64,000 nucleotides of DNA from Pseudomonas sp. BCA17 (GTDB taxonomy: Bacteria; Pseudomonadota; Gammaproteobacteria; Pseudomonadales; Pseudomonadaceae), in the NCBI RefSeq assembly GCF_004519405.1, contig NZ_SGWI01000001.1, forward strand, positions 930,001 to 994,000. The letters run 5' to 3'. Positions within the stretch are counted from its first letter, which is position 1. Each line of letters starts with the position of its first letter. The translations under genes and the position numbers were made by a program. Positions 11,327-20,719 of the stretch are shown here, one piece after another. A model generated the notes under the pieces. It worked only from the letters and a program-made list of their open reading frames with translations, was not told the DNA's origin and did not search any database.

Positions 11327-12859
11327 ATGATTCTGCCCTGGCTAATCCTGATCCCCTTTATCGGCGGCCTGCTCTGCTGGATGGGTGAACGCTTCGGCGC
11401 CACCCTCCCCCGCTGGATTGCGTTGCTGACCATGTCCCTGGAACTCGCACTCGGCCTCTGGCTGTGGGCCCATGGTGACTATTCATTCGCTCCGGCACCG
11501 GGTGTCGATCCAACCTTCGCGCTTGAGTTCAAGCACGTATGGATCCAGCGCTTCGGCATCAACGTGCACCTGGCCCTCGACGGCCTGTCGCTGTTGATGA
11601 TCCTGCTGACCGGCCTGCTGGGTATCCTCTCGGTACTCTGCTCCTGGAAAGAAATTCAGCGTCACGTGGGCTTCTTCCACCTGAACCTGATGTGGATTCT
11701 GGGCGGCGTTGTCGGCGTGTTCCTGGCGCTGGACCTGTTCATGTTCTTCTTCTTCTGGGAAATGATGCTGGTGCCGATGTACTTCCTCATCGCGCTCTGG
11801 GGTCACAGTTCTTCGGACGGCAAGAAAACCCGGATCTACGCGGCGACCAAGTTCTTCATCTTCACCCAGGCTTCCGGCCTGATCATGTTGGTGGCGATCC
11901 TGGGCCTGGTACTGGTCAACTTCAACAACACCGGCGTGATTACCTTCAACTACGCCGACCTGTTGAAAACCAAGATGTCCCTGACCACCGAGTACATCCT
12001 GATGCTGGGTTTCTTTATCGCGTTCGCGGTGAAGCTGCCGGTGGTGCCGTTCCACTCCTGGCTGCCTGACGCTCACGCCCAGGCACCGACTGCCGGTTCC
12101 GTGGACCTGGCCGGTATCCTGCTGAAGACGGCGGCCTACGGCCTGCTGCGTTTCGCCCTGCCGCTGTTCCCGAATGCCTCGGCCGAGTTCGCGCCGATCG
12201 CCATGACCCTGGGTCTGATCGGGATCTTCTACGGTGCATTCCTGGCGTTCGCGCAAACCGACATCAAGCGTCTGATTGCCTTCTCGTCCGTTTCCCACAT
12301 GGGTTTCGTACTGATCGGCATCTACTCCGGCAGCCAGCTGGCGTTGCAAGGCGCGGTGATCCAGATGTTGGCCCACGGTGTCTCGGCCGCTGCCCTCTTT
12401 ATCCTGAGTGGTCAGCTGTACGAGCGCCTGCACACCCGTGACATGCGTGAAATGGGTGGCGTGTGGTCGCGCATCGCTTACCTGCCGGCGATCAGCCTGT
12501 TCTTCGCCGCCGCGTCCCTGGGCTTGCCGGGCACCGGTAACTTCATCGGCGAGTTCCTGATCCTGATGGGCTCGTTCGTGCAGACACCGTGGATCAGCGC
12601 CATCGCGACATCCGGCCTGGTATTCGGCTCGGTCTACTCGCTGATCATGATCCACCGCGCCTACTTCGGCCCGGCCAAGTCCGACACCGTCCTGCAAGGG
12701 ATGGATGCTCGCGAACTGATCATGGTGCTCGGCCTTGCGGTCCTGCTGATCTACATCGGCGTGTACCCGCAACCGTTCCTGGACACTTCTGCCGCGACGA
12801 TGCATGGCGTGCAGCAGTGGTTCGGCACCGCCTTCTCTCAACTCGCTTCGGCCCGGTAA
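11327..12859 (+). CDS. nuoM: NADH-quinone oxidoreductase subunit M
   Basis: 510-residue Mrp-antiporter-like proton-pumping subunit with about 14 helices. [19 protein letters not shown] contains the conserved Glu of the proton channel, and [19 protein letters not shown] is the conserved family segment. A GAAAGGAAAC ribosome-binding sequence lies upstream. nuoN follows after 7 bases. Confidence 0.97.
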   Translation: MILPWLILIPFIGGLLCWMGERFGATLPRWIALLTMSLELALGLWLWAHGDYSFAPAPGVDPTFALEFKHVWIQRFGINVHLALDGLSLLMILLTGLLGILSVLCSWKEIQRHVGFFHLNLMWILGGVVGVFLALDLFMFFFFWEMMLVPMYFLIALWGHSSSDGKKTRIYAATKFFIFTQASGLIMLVAILGLVLVNFNNTGVITFNYADLLKTKMSLTTEYILMLGFFIAFAVKLPVVPFHSWLPDAHAQAPTAGSVDLAGILLKTAAYGLLRFALPLFPNASAEFAPIAMTLGLIGIFYGAFLAFAQTDIKRLIAFSSVSHMGFVLIGIYSGSQLALQGAVIQMLAHGVSAAALFILSGQLYERLHTRDMREMGGVWSRIAYLPAISLFFAAASLGLPGTGNFIGEFLILMGSFVQTPWISAIATSGLVFGSVYSLIMIHRAYFGPAKSDTVLQGMDARELIMVLGLAVLLIYIGVYPQPFLDTSAATMHGVQQWFGTAFSQLASAR

Positions 12860-12866
12860 GAGCGCT

Positions 12867-14330
12867 ATGGAATTCACGATCCAACACTTTATCGCGCTTG
12901 CGCCGCTGCTGATCACCAGCCTCACCATCGTGGTGGTGATGCTGGCGATCGCCTGGCGCCGCAATCACTCGCAAACGTTCCTGCTGTCCTGTGCCGGTCT
13001 GAACCTGGCCTTGCTGTCGATCATTCCGGCCCTCAAGGTCGCGCCACTGGCGGTCACGCCGTTGATGATGGTCGATGACTTCGCGCTGCTGTACATCGCG
13101 TTGATCCTCGTCGCGACCCTGGCCTGTGTCACCCTCGCCCACGCCTACCTCGGCGAAGGCGGCACCGGCTACCCGGGCAACAAGGAAGAGCTGTACCTGC
13201 TGATCCTGCTGGCTGCGGCCGGCGGTATCGTGCTGGTCAGCGCACAGCACCTGGCCGGCCTGTTCATCGGCCTGGAACTGCTGTCGATCCCGACCTACGG
13301 CCTGGTGGCGTACGCCTTCTTCAACAAGCGCTCCCTGGAAGCCGGCATCAAGTACATGGTGCTGTCGGCGGCCGGTTCCGCGTTCCTGTTGTTCGGTATG
13401 GCCCTGCTCTACGCCGAAGCCGGCAGCCTGAGCTTCACCGGGATCGGCCACGCCCTGGCCACCACCAGCATGCCTGCGCCGATTGCCCAACTGGGCCTGG
13501 CGATGATGCTGATCGGCCTGGCGTTCAAGCTGTCGCTGGTACCGTTCCACCTGTGGACCCCGGACGTGTACGAAGGCGCCCCGGCGCCGGTGGCCGCGTT
13601 CCTGGCTACAGCGTCGAAAGTGGCGGTGTTTGCGGTGATGGTGCGTCTGTTCCAGATCTCGCCTGCCGCCAACACCGGCGTGCTGAGCACCGTACTGACC
13701 GTGATCGCCATCGCGTCGATCCTGTTCGGTAACCTGCTGGCACTGACCCAGAACAACCTCAAGCGTCTGCTGGGTTACTCGTCCATCGCCCACTTCGGCT
13801 ACCTGCTGATCGCCCTGGTGGCGAGCAAAGGCCTGGCCGTGGAAGCCATGGGTGTGTACCTGGTCACCTACGTGATCACCAGCCTCGGCGCATTCGGCGT
13901 GATCACCCTGATGTCCTCGCCGTTCAAAGGCCGTGACGCCGACGCCCTGTACGAATACCGCGGCCTGTTCTGGCGCCGTCCGTACCTGACCGCCGTGCTG
14001 ACCGTGATGATGCTGTCCCTGGCCGGCATTCCGCTGACTGCGGGCTTTATCGGCAAGTTCTACATCGTCGCCACCGGCGTTGAAGCTCACGAATGGTGGT
14101 TGGTTGCATCGCTCGTACTGGGCAGCGCCATCGGCGTGTTCTACTACCTGCGCGTGATGGTCACCCTGTACCTGATCGAGCCAAACCTGCGTCGTGTGGA
14201 CGCCGAGCTGCACTGGGAACAGAAAGCCGGTGGTGTAATGCTGCTGGCCATCGCCCTGCTCGCGTTCTTCCTGGGCGTGTACCCACAACCGTTGCTCACC
14301 CTGGTGCAGCACGCGGTGTTGGGCGTTTGA
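12867..14330 (+). CDS. nuoN: NADH-quinone oxidoreductase subunit N
   Basis: 487-residue third antiporter-like subunit, last gene of the operon. I placed the start at the ATG beginning [11 protein letters not shown], 7 bases after the nuoM stop; a longer in-frame reading would run back through the end of nuoM and has no support. Conserved channel segments [18 protein letters not shown] and [19 protein letters not shown] are present. A strong terminator begins 22 bases after the stop. Confidence 0.97.
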   Translation: MEFTIQHFIALAPLLITSLTIVVVMLAIAWRRNHSQTFLLSCAGLNLALLSIIPALKVAPLAVTPLMMVDDFALLYIALILVATLACVTLAHAYLGEGGTGYPGNKEELYLLILLAAAGGIVLVSAQHLAGLFIGLELLSIPTYGLVAYAFFNKRSLEAGIKYMVLSAAGSAFLLFGMALLYAEAGSLSFTGIGHALATTSMPAPIAQLGLAMMLIGLAFKLSLVPFHLWTPDVYEGAPAPVAAFLATASKVAVFAVMVRLFQISPAANTGVLSTVLTVIAIASILFGNLLALTQNNLKRLLGYSSIAHFGYLLIALVASKGLAVEAMGVYLVTYVITSLGAFGVITLMSSPFKGRDADALYEYRGLFWRRPYLTAVLTVMMLSLAGIPLTAGFIGKFYIVATGVEAHEWWLVASLVLGSAIGVFYYLRVMVTLYLIEPNLRRVDAELHWEQKAGGVMLLAIALLAFFLGVYPQPLLTLVQHAVLGV

Positions 14331-14352
14331 TCGCTTAGCGACATGCAGTCAA

Positions 14353-14380
14353 CAAAACGGCGCCTTCGGGCGCCGTTTTG
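14353..14380 (+). terminator. Rho-independent terminator of the nuo operon
   Basis: A 12-bp perfect stem CAAAACGGCGCC / GGCGCCGTTTTG closed by a UUCG tetraloop, with the T-run inside the 3' arm, directly after nuoN. The A-tract on the 5' arm makes it usable from the other strand as well, where the convergent gene ends at 14450. Confidence 0.93.
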
Positions 14381-14449
14381 CGTTACTGGGAGAGAAAACT
14401 CGGGTGATCAACCGGTTGGCTGCGCCCTGATCAGGGGTGCGGATGGATC

Positions 14450-15046
14450 TCAGATGGACTGAGATTTGCCTGAGCGGAACTGCCCGGCAATCGTTGCGAC
14501 GCGCACACCGTACAGACGAGCAGTCTCCAGATCCCCCGGCGACATCTCTTCAGGAGACGCATCGGCAGGCGTTTGCGCCATGGGTGCGATATAGGAACCC
14601 ATGCGATTCGGGTCATCGCGTTTCGATGCCTTGAGGTTCGCCGGCTTGATATCCAGGCCCACCCATATCCCGGCGTGCTGCCCGCAAAGCAGGAAAAAAT
14701 ACTCGAGCGTGTTGAGTTTGTCGCCGTTGATGCTCGCGCTGTTGGTGAAGCCGCCAAAGATCTTGTTTTGCCATGTGCCTTCGAACCAGGGCTTGGAGGA
14801 AGCATCTGCGAATTTCTTGAACTGCCAGCTAGGCCCGCCCATATAGGTCGGCGAGCCGAAGACGATTGCGTCTGCGTCAGCGAGGGATTGCCAGGCGTCG
14901 TCGGAAATATTGCCCTCTGGGTCGATGGCCACCAGTACGGCACCGGCGCCGGCGCCTTCGGCGACTGCCGCCGCCATGCGCGTGGTGTGGCCATAGCCGG
15001 AGTGATAAACGATGACTGTTCGGACAGGGATGGAATTGGCGTTCAT
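14450..15046 (-). CDS. Flavodoxin-like NAD(P)H:quinone oxidoreductase (WrbA-like)
   Basis: 198-residue flavodoxin fold protein. The FMN phosphate loop YHSGYGHTTRMA lies near residues 14-25 and FGSPTYMGGPSWQFKKF near residue 64 is the WrbA-like flavin-ring loop. Likely a two-electron quinone or azo-compound reductase in the cytoplasm. An AGGGA site precedes the ATG. It diverges from a LysR regulator 113 bp away, the arrangement usual for LysR-controlled reductases. Family is clear; substrate unknown. Confidence 0.85.
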   Translation of the reverse strand: MNANSIPVRTVIVYHSGYGHTTRMAAAVAEGAGAGAVLVAIDPEGNISDDAWQSLADADAIVFGSPTYMGGPSWQFKKFADASSKPWFEGTWQNKIFGGFTNSASINGDKLNTLEYFFLLCGQHAGIWVGLDIKPANLKASKRDDPNRMGSYIAPMAQTPADASPEEMSPGDLETARLYGVRVATIAGQFRSGKSQSI

Positions 15047-15159
15047 GAGGGTTCCCTACAGGTGGTGGAGTTATGGACAACCTGAGCACTACTCTACTGA
15101 GTCCAAAATACGCTATAAATCACGCCAATCTGAACGCTCTGTTATCTATTGGGTGAACA

Positions 15160-16065
15160 ATGCCAAATCTCCAGGCACTTATGATTTTCGCCCGCGTTGC
15201 AGAAATGATGAGTTTCACGCGTGCCGCTGAAAGCCTGGGAATCCAGAAGGGACGGGTGTCGACGGTGATTCGTGGGCTGGAGCGGGAGGTGGGCGCGACC
15301 CTGCTGCACAGAACGACACGCAGCGTGCAATTGACCGAAGACGGACGCGCTTTCTATACACGCGCATGTGACCTGCTGACTGAAGCGCGGGACATGCAGT
15401 CCATGTTCGCAAACAACGACGCACCTTTGAGGGGAAAATTGCGCGTCGACATGCCGACTGAATTGGCCAAGACCATCGTGATTCCCGCCCTGCCCCAATT
15501 GCTCAATGCGAACCCTGAGTTGCAGCTTGAACTGTCCAGCACAGATCGTCGGGTCGATCTCGTCCAGGAAGGCTTCGATTGCGTAATCCGTCTCGGGCCG
15601 ATCATCGACGACAGGCTGATCGCCCGCCCGCTGGGCAAGTTGCGCATGATGAACGCGGCAAGCCCAGGTTATCTGGCAAAGCACGGCATGCCGCAAACAC
15701 TCGACGACCTTCTTATCCAGGGCCACCAGATGGTGCACTACACGCCGACACTCGGCGCCCGAATGGCGGGATGGGAATATCCGGAGGGTGATGGCTATGC
15801 ATCGCTTGCGCTGCCGGGGGCGATGCAGGTGAATAACGTGCAGACCTATCATGCTGCCGGCCTGGCGGGGATTGGACTGATCCAGGCCGGATACCTGGCC
15901 CTCGCACATCATATTAAAAGCGGCGACCTGGTGGAGATCCTGCCCGATCTACGGCCCGAGCCGCTGGCTGCATCGCTCGTGGTCGCGCATCGGCGCAACC
16001 TGTCGCAACGCGTTCGGGCCTTCATGGCCTGGATTGAGCATGTATTGGAACCCTACTTCGACTAG
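15160..16065 (+). CDS. LysR family transcriptional regulator
   Basis: 301 residues. The N-terminal winged helix-turn-helix covers roughly residues 1-60 (FARVAEMMSFTRAAESLGIQ, then VIRGLEREVGATLLHRTTRS), followed by a periplasmic-binding-protein-like effector domain. It belongs to the subgroup with the LHRTTR signature. Divergent from the flavodoxin-like reductase, which it probably controls through the 113-bp shared promoter region. Confidence 0.92.
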   Translation: MPNLQALMIFARVAEMMSFTRAAESLGIQKGRVSTVIRGLEREVGATLLHRTTRSVQLTEDGRAFYTRACDLLTEARDMQSMFANNDAPLRGKLRVDMPTELAKTIVIPALPQLLNANPELQLELSSTDRRVDLVQEGFDCVIRLGPIIDDRLIARPLGKLRMMNAASPGYLAKHGMPQTLDDLLIQGHQMVHYTPTLGARMAGWEYPEGDGYASLALPGAMQVNNVQTYHAAGLAGIGLIQAGYLALAHHIKSGDLVEILPDLRPEPLAASLVVAHRRNLSQRVRAFMAWIEHVLEPYFD

Positions 16066-16177
16066 CCGTTTGACCGGATGACTTCCCTCACCCGCAGCTG
16101 CTTGCAGGACGTGTTGCCCTACTTTGCGATCCGGAAAATCCGGCGCCGCCGGCCACGCTGAACAGATAAACGGCGCA

Positions 16178-16214
16178 AAAAAAAACGCCCCGAATCACTT
16201 CGGGGCGTTTTTTT
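16178..16214. terminator. Bidirectional Rho-independent terminator
   Basis: Stem ACGCCCCGA / TCGGGGCGT with loop ATCACT, flanked by nine A on the left and seven T on the right. It serves the LysR gene (ends 16065, plus) and the outer-membrane protein gene (ends 16248, minus). Confidence 0.92.
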
Positions 16215-16247
16215 GTTCAAGTAAACACAGCCACTTGAATCACAGCC

Positions 16248-17000
16248 TTAGAACACGATACCTACCTTGAACCCGTACTCATCACGCTTGAGCTTGGTGT
16301 TGTCGGCGGTAAAGGAGTCTTCGTCGAGCTTGTATTCGGTACGGGTGTAGTACAAGCCCGCCATCACCGGCAGATTACCATTCTGGTTCATCAGCAGGCT
16401 GACTTCGGCGTAAGGGTTGGTGCGGTCCTTGAGGTCGACAGTGTCGCTGCCCACGCCATCCACTTTGAGTTTCGCGCGGCCGTCGATGGTACGACGGGCG
16501 CCGGCTTCAACGCGCAGGGTCATGTCATCGAACTGGTGGTTGTAGCCCAGGGCCAACTTGGCGAATGGCGACTTGTTGGTGAGCTTGACGTCATAGCCGT
16601 TGGTGTCGGGCTCATAGCGGGTCCAGGTGTAGCCACCGCCCACAATCACGTCGACGAAGTTGCGTGCATCAAGCGCGGCGCGCCAGCCGAGGTCCAGGTC
16701 AGCCTGACCTTCCTTGAGCTTGTCGTCACTCTTTTCGCCGTATTTGGCTTCGATACCGGCTTGATAGATGAATCCGGATTCGGCAGTCAGCTTATTGCCG
16801 AAGTTGTAGAACAAACCGGCTTCAGGCATGTGGCTCTTGTCGCTTTCGCTGCCGCCTTCGAATTTGAAATCGTTGTAGCTGCCCAGGATGCCGAAGGTGG
16901 AAATAGGCCCGGTAGGCGGTGCGGCGAGCACCACGGCAGGCGCAGCGACCAGCGCCAACAACGAGGAACCCTTGAGAATTTTTCCGAATAGCTTGGACAT
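16248..17000 (-). CDS. Outer membrane beta-barrel protein
   Basis: 250 residues. It has a signal peptide with a basic start (MSKLFGKILK), hydrophobic core and probable cleavage after VVLA or VVLAA, followed by alternating amphipathic strands rich in Tyr, Gly and Asn. The last residues GFKVGIVF end in Phe, the C-terminal aromatic recognised by the Bam machinery. Length suits an 8-10 strand barrel. A good AAGGAGAT site precedes the ATG, with a 31-bp palindrome further upstream. No ligand can be assigned. Confidence 0.8.
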   Translation of the reverse strand: MSKLFGKILKGSSLLALVAAPAVVLAAPPTGPISTFGILGSYNDFKFEGGSESDKSHMPEAGLFYNFGNKLTAESGFIYQAGIEAKYGEKSDDKLKEGQADLDLGWRAALDARNFVDVIVGGGYTWTRYEPDTNGYDVKLTNKSPFAKLALGYNHQFDDMTLRVEAGARRTIDGRAKLKVDGVGSDTVDLKDRTNPYAEVSLLMNQNGNLPVMAGLYYTRTEYKLDEDSFTADNTKLKRDEYGFKVGIVF

Positions 17001-17045
17001 CGTTTTACATCTCCTTGTGTGGTGAGCAAATTATTCAGCAACCGC

Positions 17046-17076
17046 TTCGAACCTCGGCCGAGGCCAAAGGTTCGAA
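17046..17076 (-). promoter_or_regulatory. Palindrome upstream of the outer-membrane protein gene
   Basis: TTCGAACCT (17046-17054) and AGGTTCGAA (17068-17076) are perfect 9-bp inverted repeats separated by 13 bases that are themselves partly self-complementary (GGCC twice). It lies 46-76 bases before the outer-membrane protein start and about 50 bases after the upstream N-acetyltransferase stop. It has no T-run on either side, so an operator or mRNA leader hairpin is more likely than a terminator. Confidence 0.5.
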
Positions 17077-17124
17077 TTAATTTGCACCCATTTGGAGATA
17101 AAACGGTTCAGCGAACGCTCTAGC

Positions 17125-17976
17125 TCAATAGTCTGCGGAATTGGCCATTATCAAGCCATCAAGTGTTTCACGAAGCGTGCGATCAGGTGGCAGGTGAATA
17201 CCAAAGGTTCCGTGCAGGAGTGCCAGCAGTTCATCCGTACTGTCGATCACGCGCTTTTCGCTGGGCCCGTCCAGGCGGTGCACCGCATAGTGGGCGTTGG
17301 CCAGGGTGTAGCGCTTGCCCGGCGCCAACCGCGCCGCTTTCAATTGGCCGCGGAAGACCGAGTCCGGGTGTGTGGAGACGTACCAGTTGCCGATCTCGTA
17401 GTCGATAGCCGCCTGCACTTGCAGGTCGAACACATACAAGCCGCGCCACTCCTCGGCGACCAGCGCCCACAGGGTGTAACTGCCCTGCCCGTCGAACGTC
17501 AGGCGATAAGGTTCGTGTGCCGTGGCCTGCTGCGCCTCGGTGTCCAGTAGCAACGGGCTGCTGGGCACCATGCCGCCAAAGCCGACATCCGTGATATAGC
17601 GCACGCCATCCAGCGTCACCAGGCTCAAGCGATGGGTACGTGCGGTGTGCGCATCCGCCGGCCCGCCCAACACCACGCGGCCGGTAATACCCCGTGCGTC
17701 GAAGCCGAGCTCCTGCAACAGGGCCAGGAACATCTGGTTCAATTCATAGCAATACCCGCCGCGCCCGTCGAACAGCAGTTTTTGCTCGACGCTGGGCAGG
17801 TCGATGGGCACCGGCCTATGCAATAAGGTCGACACGTTCTCGAAGGCAAAGGTGCACACATGACGCAGCTGCAGGGTCTGCAGGGTTTCAAGGGTCGGCG
17901 GTGGAGGCGAGTCGAAGCCCAGGCGTTGCAGATAAAGCGGGCTGTGAGTCAGGCGGCTGTCAGAGGGATGGGACAT
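17125..17976 (-). CDS. nat: Arylamine N-acetyltransferase
   Basis: 283-residue NAT family enzyme transferring acetyl from acetyl-CoA to aromatic amines or hydrazines. The catalytic triad is visible: Cys76 in GRGGYCYELN, His115 in RTHRLSL and Asp130 in ITDVGFGG. I set the start at the ATG of MSHPSDSRL because AAGGAT lies 6 bases upstream; a GTG 18 bases earlier has no site. The outer-membrane gene follows 124 bp downstream on the same strand. Confidence 0.93.
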   Translation of the reverse strand: MSHPSDSRLTHSPLYLQRLGFDSPPPPTLETLQTLQLRHVCTFAFENVSTLLHRPVPIDLPSVEQKLLFDGRGGYCYELNQMFLALLQELGFDARGITGRVVLGGPADAHTARTHRLSLVTLDGVRYITDVGFGGMVPSSPLLLDTEAQQATAHEPYRLTFDGQGSYTLWALVAEEWRGLYVFDLQVQAAIDYEIGNWYVSTHPDSVFRGQLKAARLAPGKRYTLANAHYAVHRLDGPSEKRVIDSTDELLALLHGTFGIHLPPDRTLRETLDGLIMANSADY

Positions 17977-18096
17977 GGCGCGATCCTTGAGCACGTGGCG
18001 AAGGCACCACTATGCCGCGCCTTCCAACAACTTGTCATTTTGAATGAACCTTTTTTGACGCCTGCCTATCCATCTATAACAAGACAGGGAGGCAAC

Positions 18097-18333
18097 ATGA
18101 GTACCGCAAAAATTTACACCATCCGCTATCAGCTGCACGGTCAACCGAAGTCCTTTGTAGTGCGCGCCGAAGTGATGAACAACGCCGAGGCCTGGCACTG
18201 GGCGGCGGTAGACGCCGATATAGCCCACGTCAGCCGCATTGGCCGCGTAGGTCACGAGCAGGTGAAGAAAACCACGCGGCCCTGGGCTGAGAAGTTCGGG
18301 ATCACCGACGTCATATGGATCGCACCGAAGTAA
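18097..18333 (+). CDS. Small conserved protein, possibly DUF6555 family
   Basis: 78 residues beginning MSTAKIYTIRYQLHG after a clear GGGAGG ribosome-binding site. It contains VRAEVMNNAEAWHWAAVDAD, a pattern I associate with a small Pseudomonas family (DUF6555) of unknown function; that assignment is from memory. No signal peptide or membrane segment. A terminator follows 6 bases after the stop, so it is a single-gene unit. Confidence 0.75.
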   Translation: MSTAKIYTIRYQLHGQPKSFVVRAEVMNNAEAWHWAAVDADIAHVSRIGRVGHEQVKKTTRPWAEKFGITDVIWIAPK

Positions 18334-18339
18334 AAAAGC

Positions 18340-18369
18340 AAAAGCCCCGCCGTATAGAGTGGGGCTTTT
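18340..18369 (+). terminator. Rho-independent terminator of the 78-residue gene
   Basis: AAAAGCCCC / GGGGCTTTT stem (9 bp) around a 12-base loop, followed by T residues, immediately after the stop codon at 18333. Confidence 0.88.
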
Positions 18370-18492
18370 TACAGATCGCTGGCCTTTCTTGTTATGTCAT
18401 TGCAGATCAGATGTTCAGGCTCTTTGTCGGATCCACACGACGAGGCTGGTCGTCTGACAGCCTCGCTGTGAGGACCGCGTTCAACGCCTTGT

Positions 18493-18693
18493 TCAAGTCT
18501 TCAGGTTGCCCAACGGATCATAGGGCGGCTTCTTTCCATCCTTGTCTTTCTTTTCCTTATCCAACGGTGCAATAGCCGGACCGACAGGATCCACCTGCGG
18601 GTCCGTCACGTCGGGCGAATCCGGGTCAAAACCCAACTCGTCCTTACCGCTGGAATGCTCGCTCGAACGCGGGCCTTGGGGCGTATTACTCAC
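18493..18693 (-). CDS. Small hydrophilic protein of unknown function
   Basis: 66 residues starting from GTG (MSNTPQGPRS) with AGGAGA 6 bases upstream. Rich in Pro, Asp, Lys and Ser, probably disordered (PLDKEKKDKDGKKPPYDP). It follows the 59-residue gene by 14 bases on the same strand and the two look co-transcribed. No recognisable domain. Confidence 0.6.
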   Translation of the reverse strand: MSNTPQGPRSSEHSSGKDELGFDPDSPDVTDPQVDPVGPAIAPLDKEKKDKDGKKPPYDPLGNLKT

Positions 18694-18707
18694 GGCGATC
18701 TCCTTGC

Positions 18708-18887
18708 TTAAAGCGGGCGGGCTTTGTCGTGGAGGTTTTCCAGGTCTTGTTCGACACGTTCCACATCATCGTCATCCTGGCGCTCCGCCGGATCGTTGGG
18801 GCGCAACGCATCGTTGTCGCGCTCCTCTTCACCGGGTGTGCGGTCAGGATTCGGGGTGCCGGGCGGTGGCTGCTTATATTCGGACAT
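18708..18887 (-). CDS. Small acidic protein of unknown function
   Basis: 59 residues, starting MSEYKQPPPGTPNPDRTPGE and continuing with an Asp/Glu-rich second half (AERQDDDDVERVEQDLENLH) that may form one amphipathic helix. A GAGGTGA ribosome-binding site precedes the ATG by 5 bases. It is the first gene of a two-gene unit with the 66-residue ORF. The divergent DUF3087 gene starts about 110 bp away. No recognisable domain; real because of the site, codon pattern and operon spacing. Confidence 0.62.
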   Translation of the reverse strand: MSEYKQPPPGTPNPDRTPGEEERDNDALRPNDPAERQDDDDVERVEQDLENLHDKARPL

Positions 18888-19000
18888 GATGGTTCACCTC
18901 AAAAGGTCTACGCAGGTTTAGAGAAACCGCCGTGCGTCATCGTTCAACTTGTTTGCCCAAGCGTGAGATGATGCCGGCCCCTCTTGGAGGCATGAACCCG

Positions 19001-19522
19001 ATGTTCGAACTCAAACCCTGCGACCCCGCCACCTTCCGTCAACAGACCCGCCGCAGCACCCTGATCGTCGCGGTGCTGTTCGTAGCCCTGGCCATGTTGC
19101 TGTCGAGCCTGGCGGTGATGCTGTTCGGTGAGCCCGGAGGTGACAATTTCCGTTTCAATGTCGGCGGCGTCTTCGCCGGTGTGTTGATCACCGTCGCCCT
19201 GGTGCGCGGGCCGTTCTGGCGCCAGCCCTGGCTCGCAGCGGCGGTGTACGGTTGGCAGCTCAAGCGTTGCCTGATGAGCGTGACCAATGTGATGCACACG
19301 ATCACCGAATGCGTGCAGAACAACGACCCGACCGCGATCAAGGTCCTGCGTTTCTACCACCTGGCGCTGACGCAGATGCATGCACTGGACGCCAACTCCA
19401 GCGCCCAGGCGCAACTGGTCGGTGAAGTCGAAACGCATAAAGCGAAGATGCAGGCGCTGGGCATCAACACCGAACAGACGCAGTTCGACCCTAACTGGCT
19501 GGACGCACTCAAGCGCGCTTAA
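19001..19522 (+). CDS. DUF3087 family membrane protein
   Basis: 173 residues starting MFELKPCDPATFRQQTRRS. I chose this ATG because TTGGAGG ends 10 bases upstream; the ATG at 18992 is only 1 base from that site. Two hydrophobic segments (about residues 20-42 and 53-70) are followed by a soluble helical C-terminus. Matches the DUF3087 family as I recall it; function unknown. Its stop overlaps the convergent MFS gene by 4 bases. Confidence 0.8.
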   Translation: MFELKPCDPATFRQQTRRSTLIVAVLFVALAMLLSSLAVMLFGEPGGDNFRFNVGGVFAGVLITVALVRGPFWRQPWLAAAVYGWQLKRCLMSVTNVMHTITECVQNNDPTAIKVLRFYHLALTQMHALDANSSAQAQLVGEVETHKAKMQALGINTEQTQFDPNWLDALKRA

Positions 19523-20652
19523 GCCGAGCCGGGAGTCTTTGCCCGCCAGCAGAACACCGCGCTCAGCGCAATCGCCGCGCCGGCCAGGCCGAACACCCAG
19601 GGTGCCGCGGCCACCGGCAGCAACAGGCCCGCCAGCAACGGCCCAAGACCCGCGCCGATATCCCGCCATACGGCGTTGGAAGCCAGTGCCGACACGCGCA
19701 TCGAGCCCGGATTGCGCTCCGCGACCAAGGTGGTCACCAACGGCAGTTGCAATGCGCGCAGCACCAGCACCGCCGCCGCGCCGACGATCACCCAATAGCT
19801 GCCGAATGCAGCCAGGGCTAAAGCGCTCAGGAACGAAAACAGCAGCAACATCGAGGTCGCGCCGAAACGCTGCGCCGCGCGGCCGCCCAGCGGGCTCAGG
19901 AGCATCTCGGAGGCATACCGCAGGGCCATCAATCCACCTGCGATCAGCACCGCATTACCCCCCAGCAACTTCTGCGCCTGGATCGACAGGCCGAAGATAA
20001 ACAACCCATCCAGCGCCACACCTTCGACAAACGACCAGGTCGCCACGCTGTCGGGCCATTTGAAACGACGCCCCGAGCTGTGCAAGTCATGGCCGACCCT
20101 GGGCAGGCCGTGCGCCGCCCACAAGCCCAACAAGCAACTGCCGGCAAGAATCAGAAAGATCGGACGTGGCCCGGCCCATAAGGTCAACCAGCCGCCCAGG
20201 GGTAAGGCCAGCATCGGCCCGAGGGCGATCATCGCCCGTGAGCGCCCGGCCCGGCGGGCCGCACCGGCGGGCTCCGAGGTCGCCAGCACCTGGGTCGAGA
20301 GGTTCAGCGCGGCGAAACACAGGCCCCAGATCAACCGCAAGCCCAGCAGCGCGGCGAACCCCGACAGCATCGAGTTGCCCAGGGCGCACACCGTGGCCGC
20401 CCCCGCCGCGATCATGCAGGTCAACCGGTCGCCATGGCGTGCGTAGAAATTCAACACATGGCGATAGCCGAAAATCCGCACCAGGCGGTTCGCCGCCAGC
20501 AACACCCCAGCCTGCGCCAAGGTGATGCCGAAGGCCTGGGATTCCATGGGCAGCAGCAGGTACAGCAACACATCGCTGGGCAGGCATAAAGCCAGGGTCA
20601 GCGCGGCGCGGCGAGAGGATACATCAGCAGTACGTTGGGCCTGGGCTGACAT
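19519..20652 (-). CDS. MFS transporter
   Basis: 377 residues with about 12 hydrophobic segments and no other domain. The loop between helices 2 and 3 (NRLVRIFGYRHVLNF) and the mid-protein loop are consistent with the major facilitator fold. Probably a drug or metabolite exporter of the inner membrane; substrate unknown. It ends tail-to-tail with the DUF3087 gene and is separated by 67 bp from the upstream second MFS gene on the same strand. Confidence 0.85.
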   Translation of the reverse strand: MSAQAQRTADVSSRRAALTLALCLPSDVLLYLLLPMESQAFGITLAQAGVLLAANRLVRIFGYRHVLNFYARHGDRLTCMIAAGAATVCALGNSMLSGFAALLGLRLIWGLCFAALNLSTQVLATSEPAGAARRAGRSRAMIALGPMLALPLGGWLTLWAGPRPIFLILAGSCLLGLWAAHGLPRVGHDLHSSGRRFKWPDSVATWSFVEGVALDGLFIFGLSIQAQKLLGGNAVLIAGGLMALRYASEMLLSPLGGRAAQRFGATSMLLLFSFLSALALAAFGSYWVIVGAAAVLVLRALQLPLVTTLVAERNPGSMRVSALASNAVWRDIGAGLGPLLAGLLLPVAAAPWVFGLAGAAIALSAVFCWRAKTPGSA

Positions 20653-20719
20653 AATTCTGAAACATCCCGAAATATTCAGGTGGCCACGGTAGCGTTCCCT
20701 ACCGGTGTTTTACAACGCC

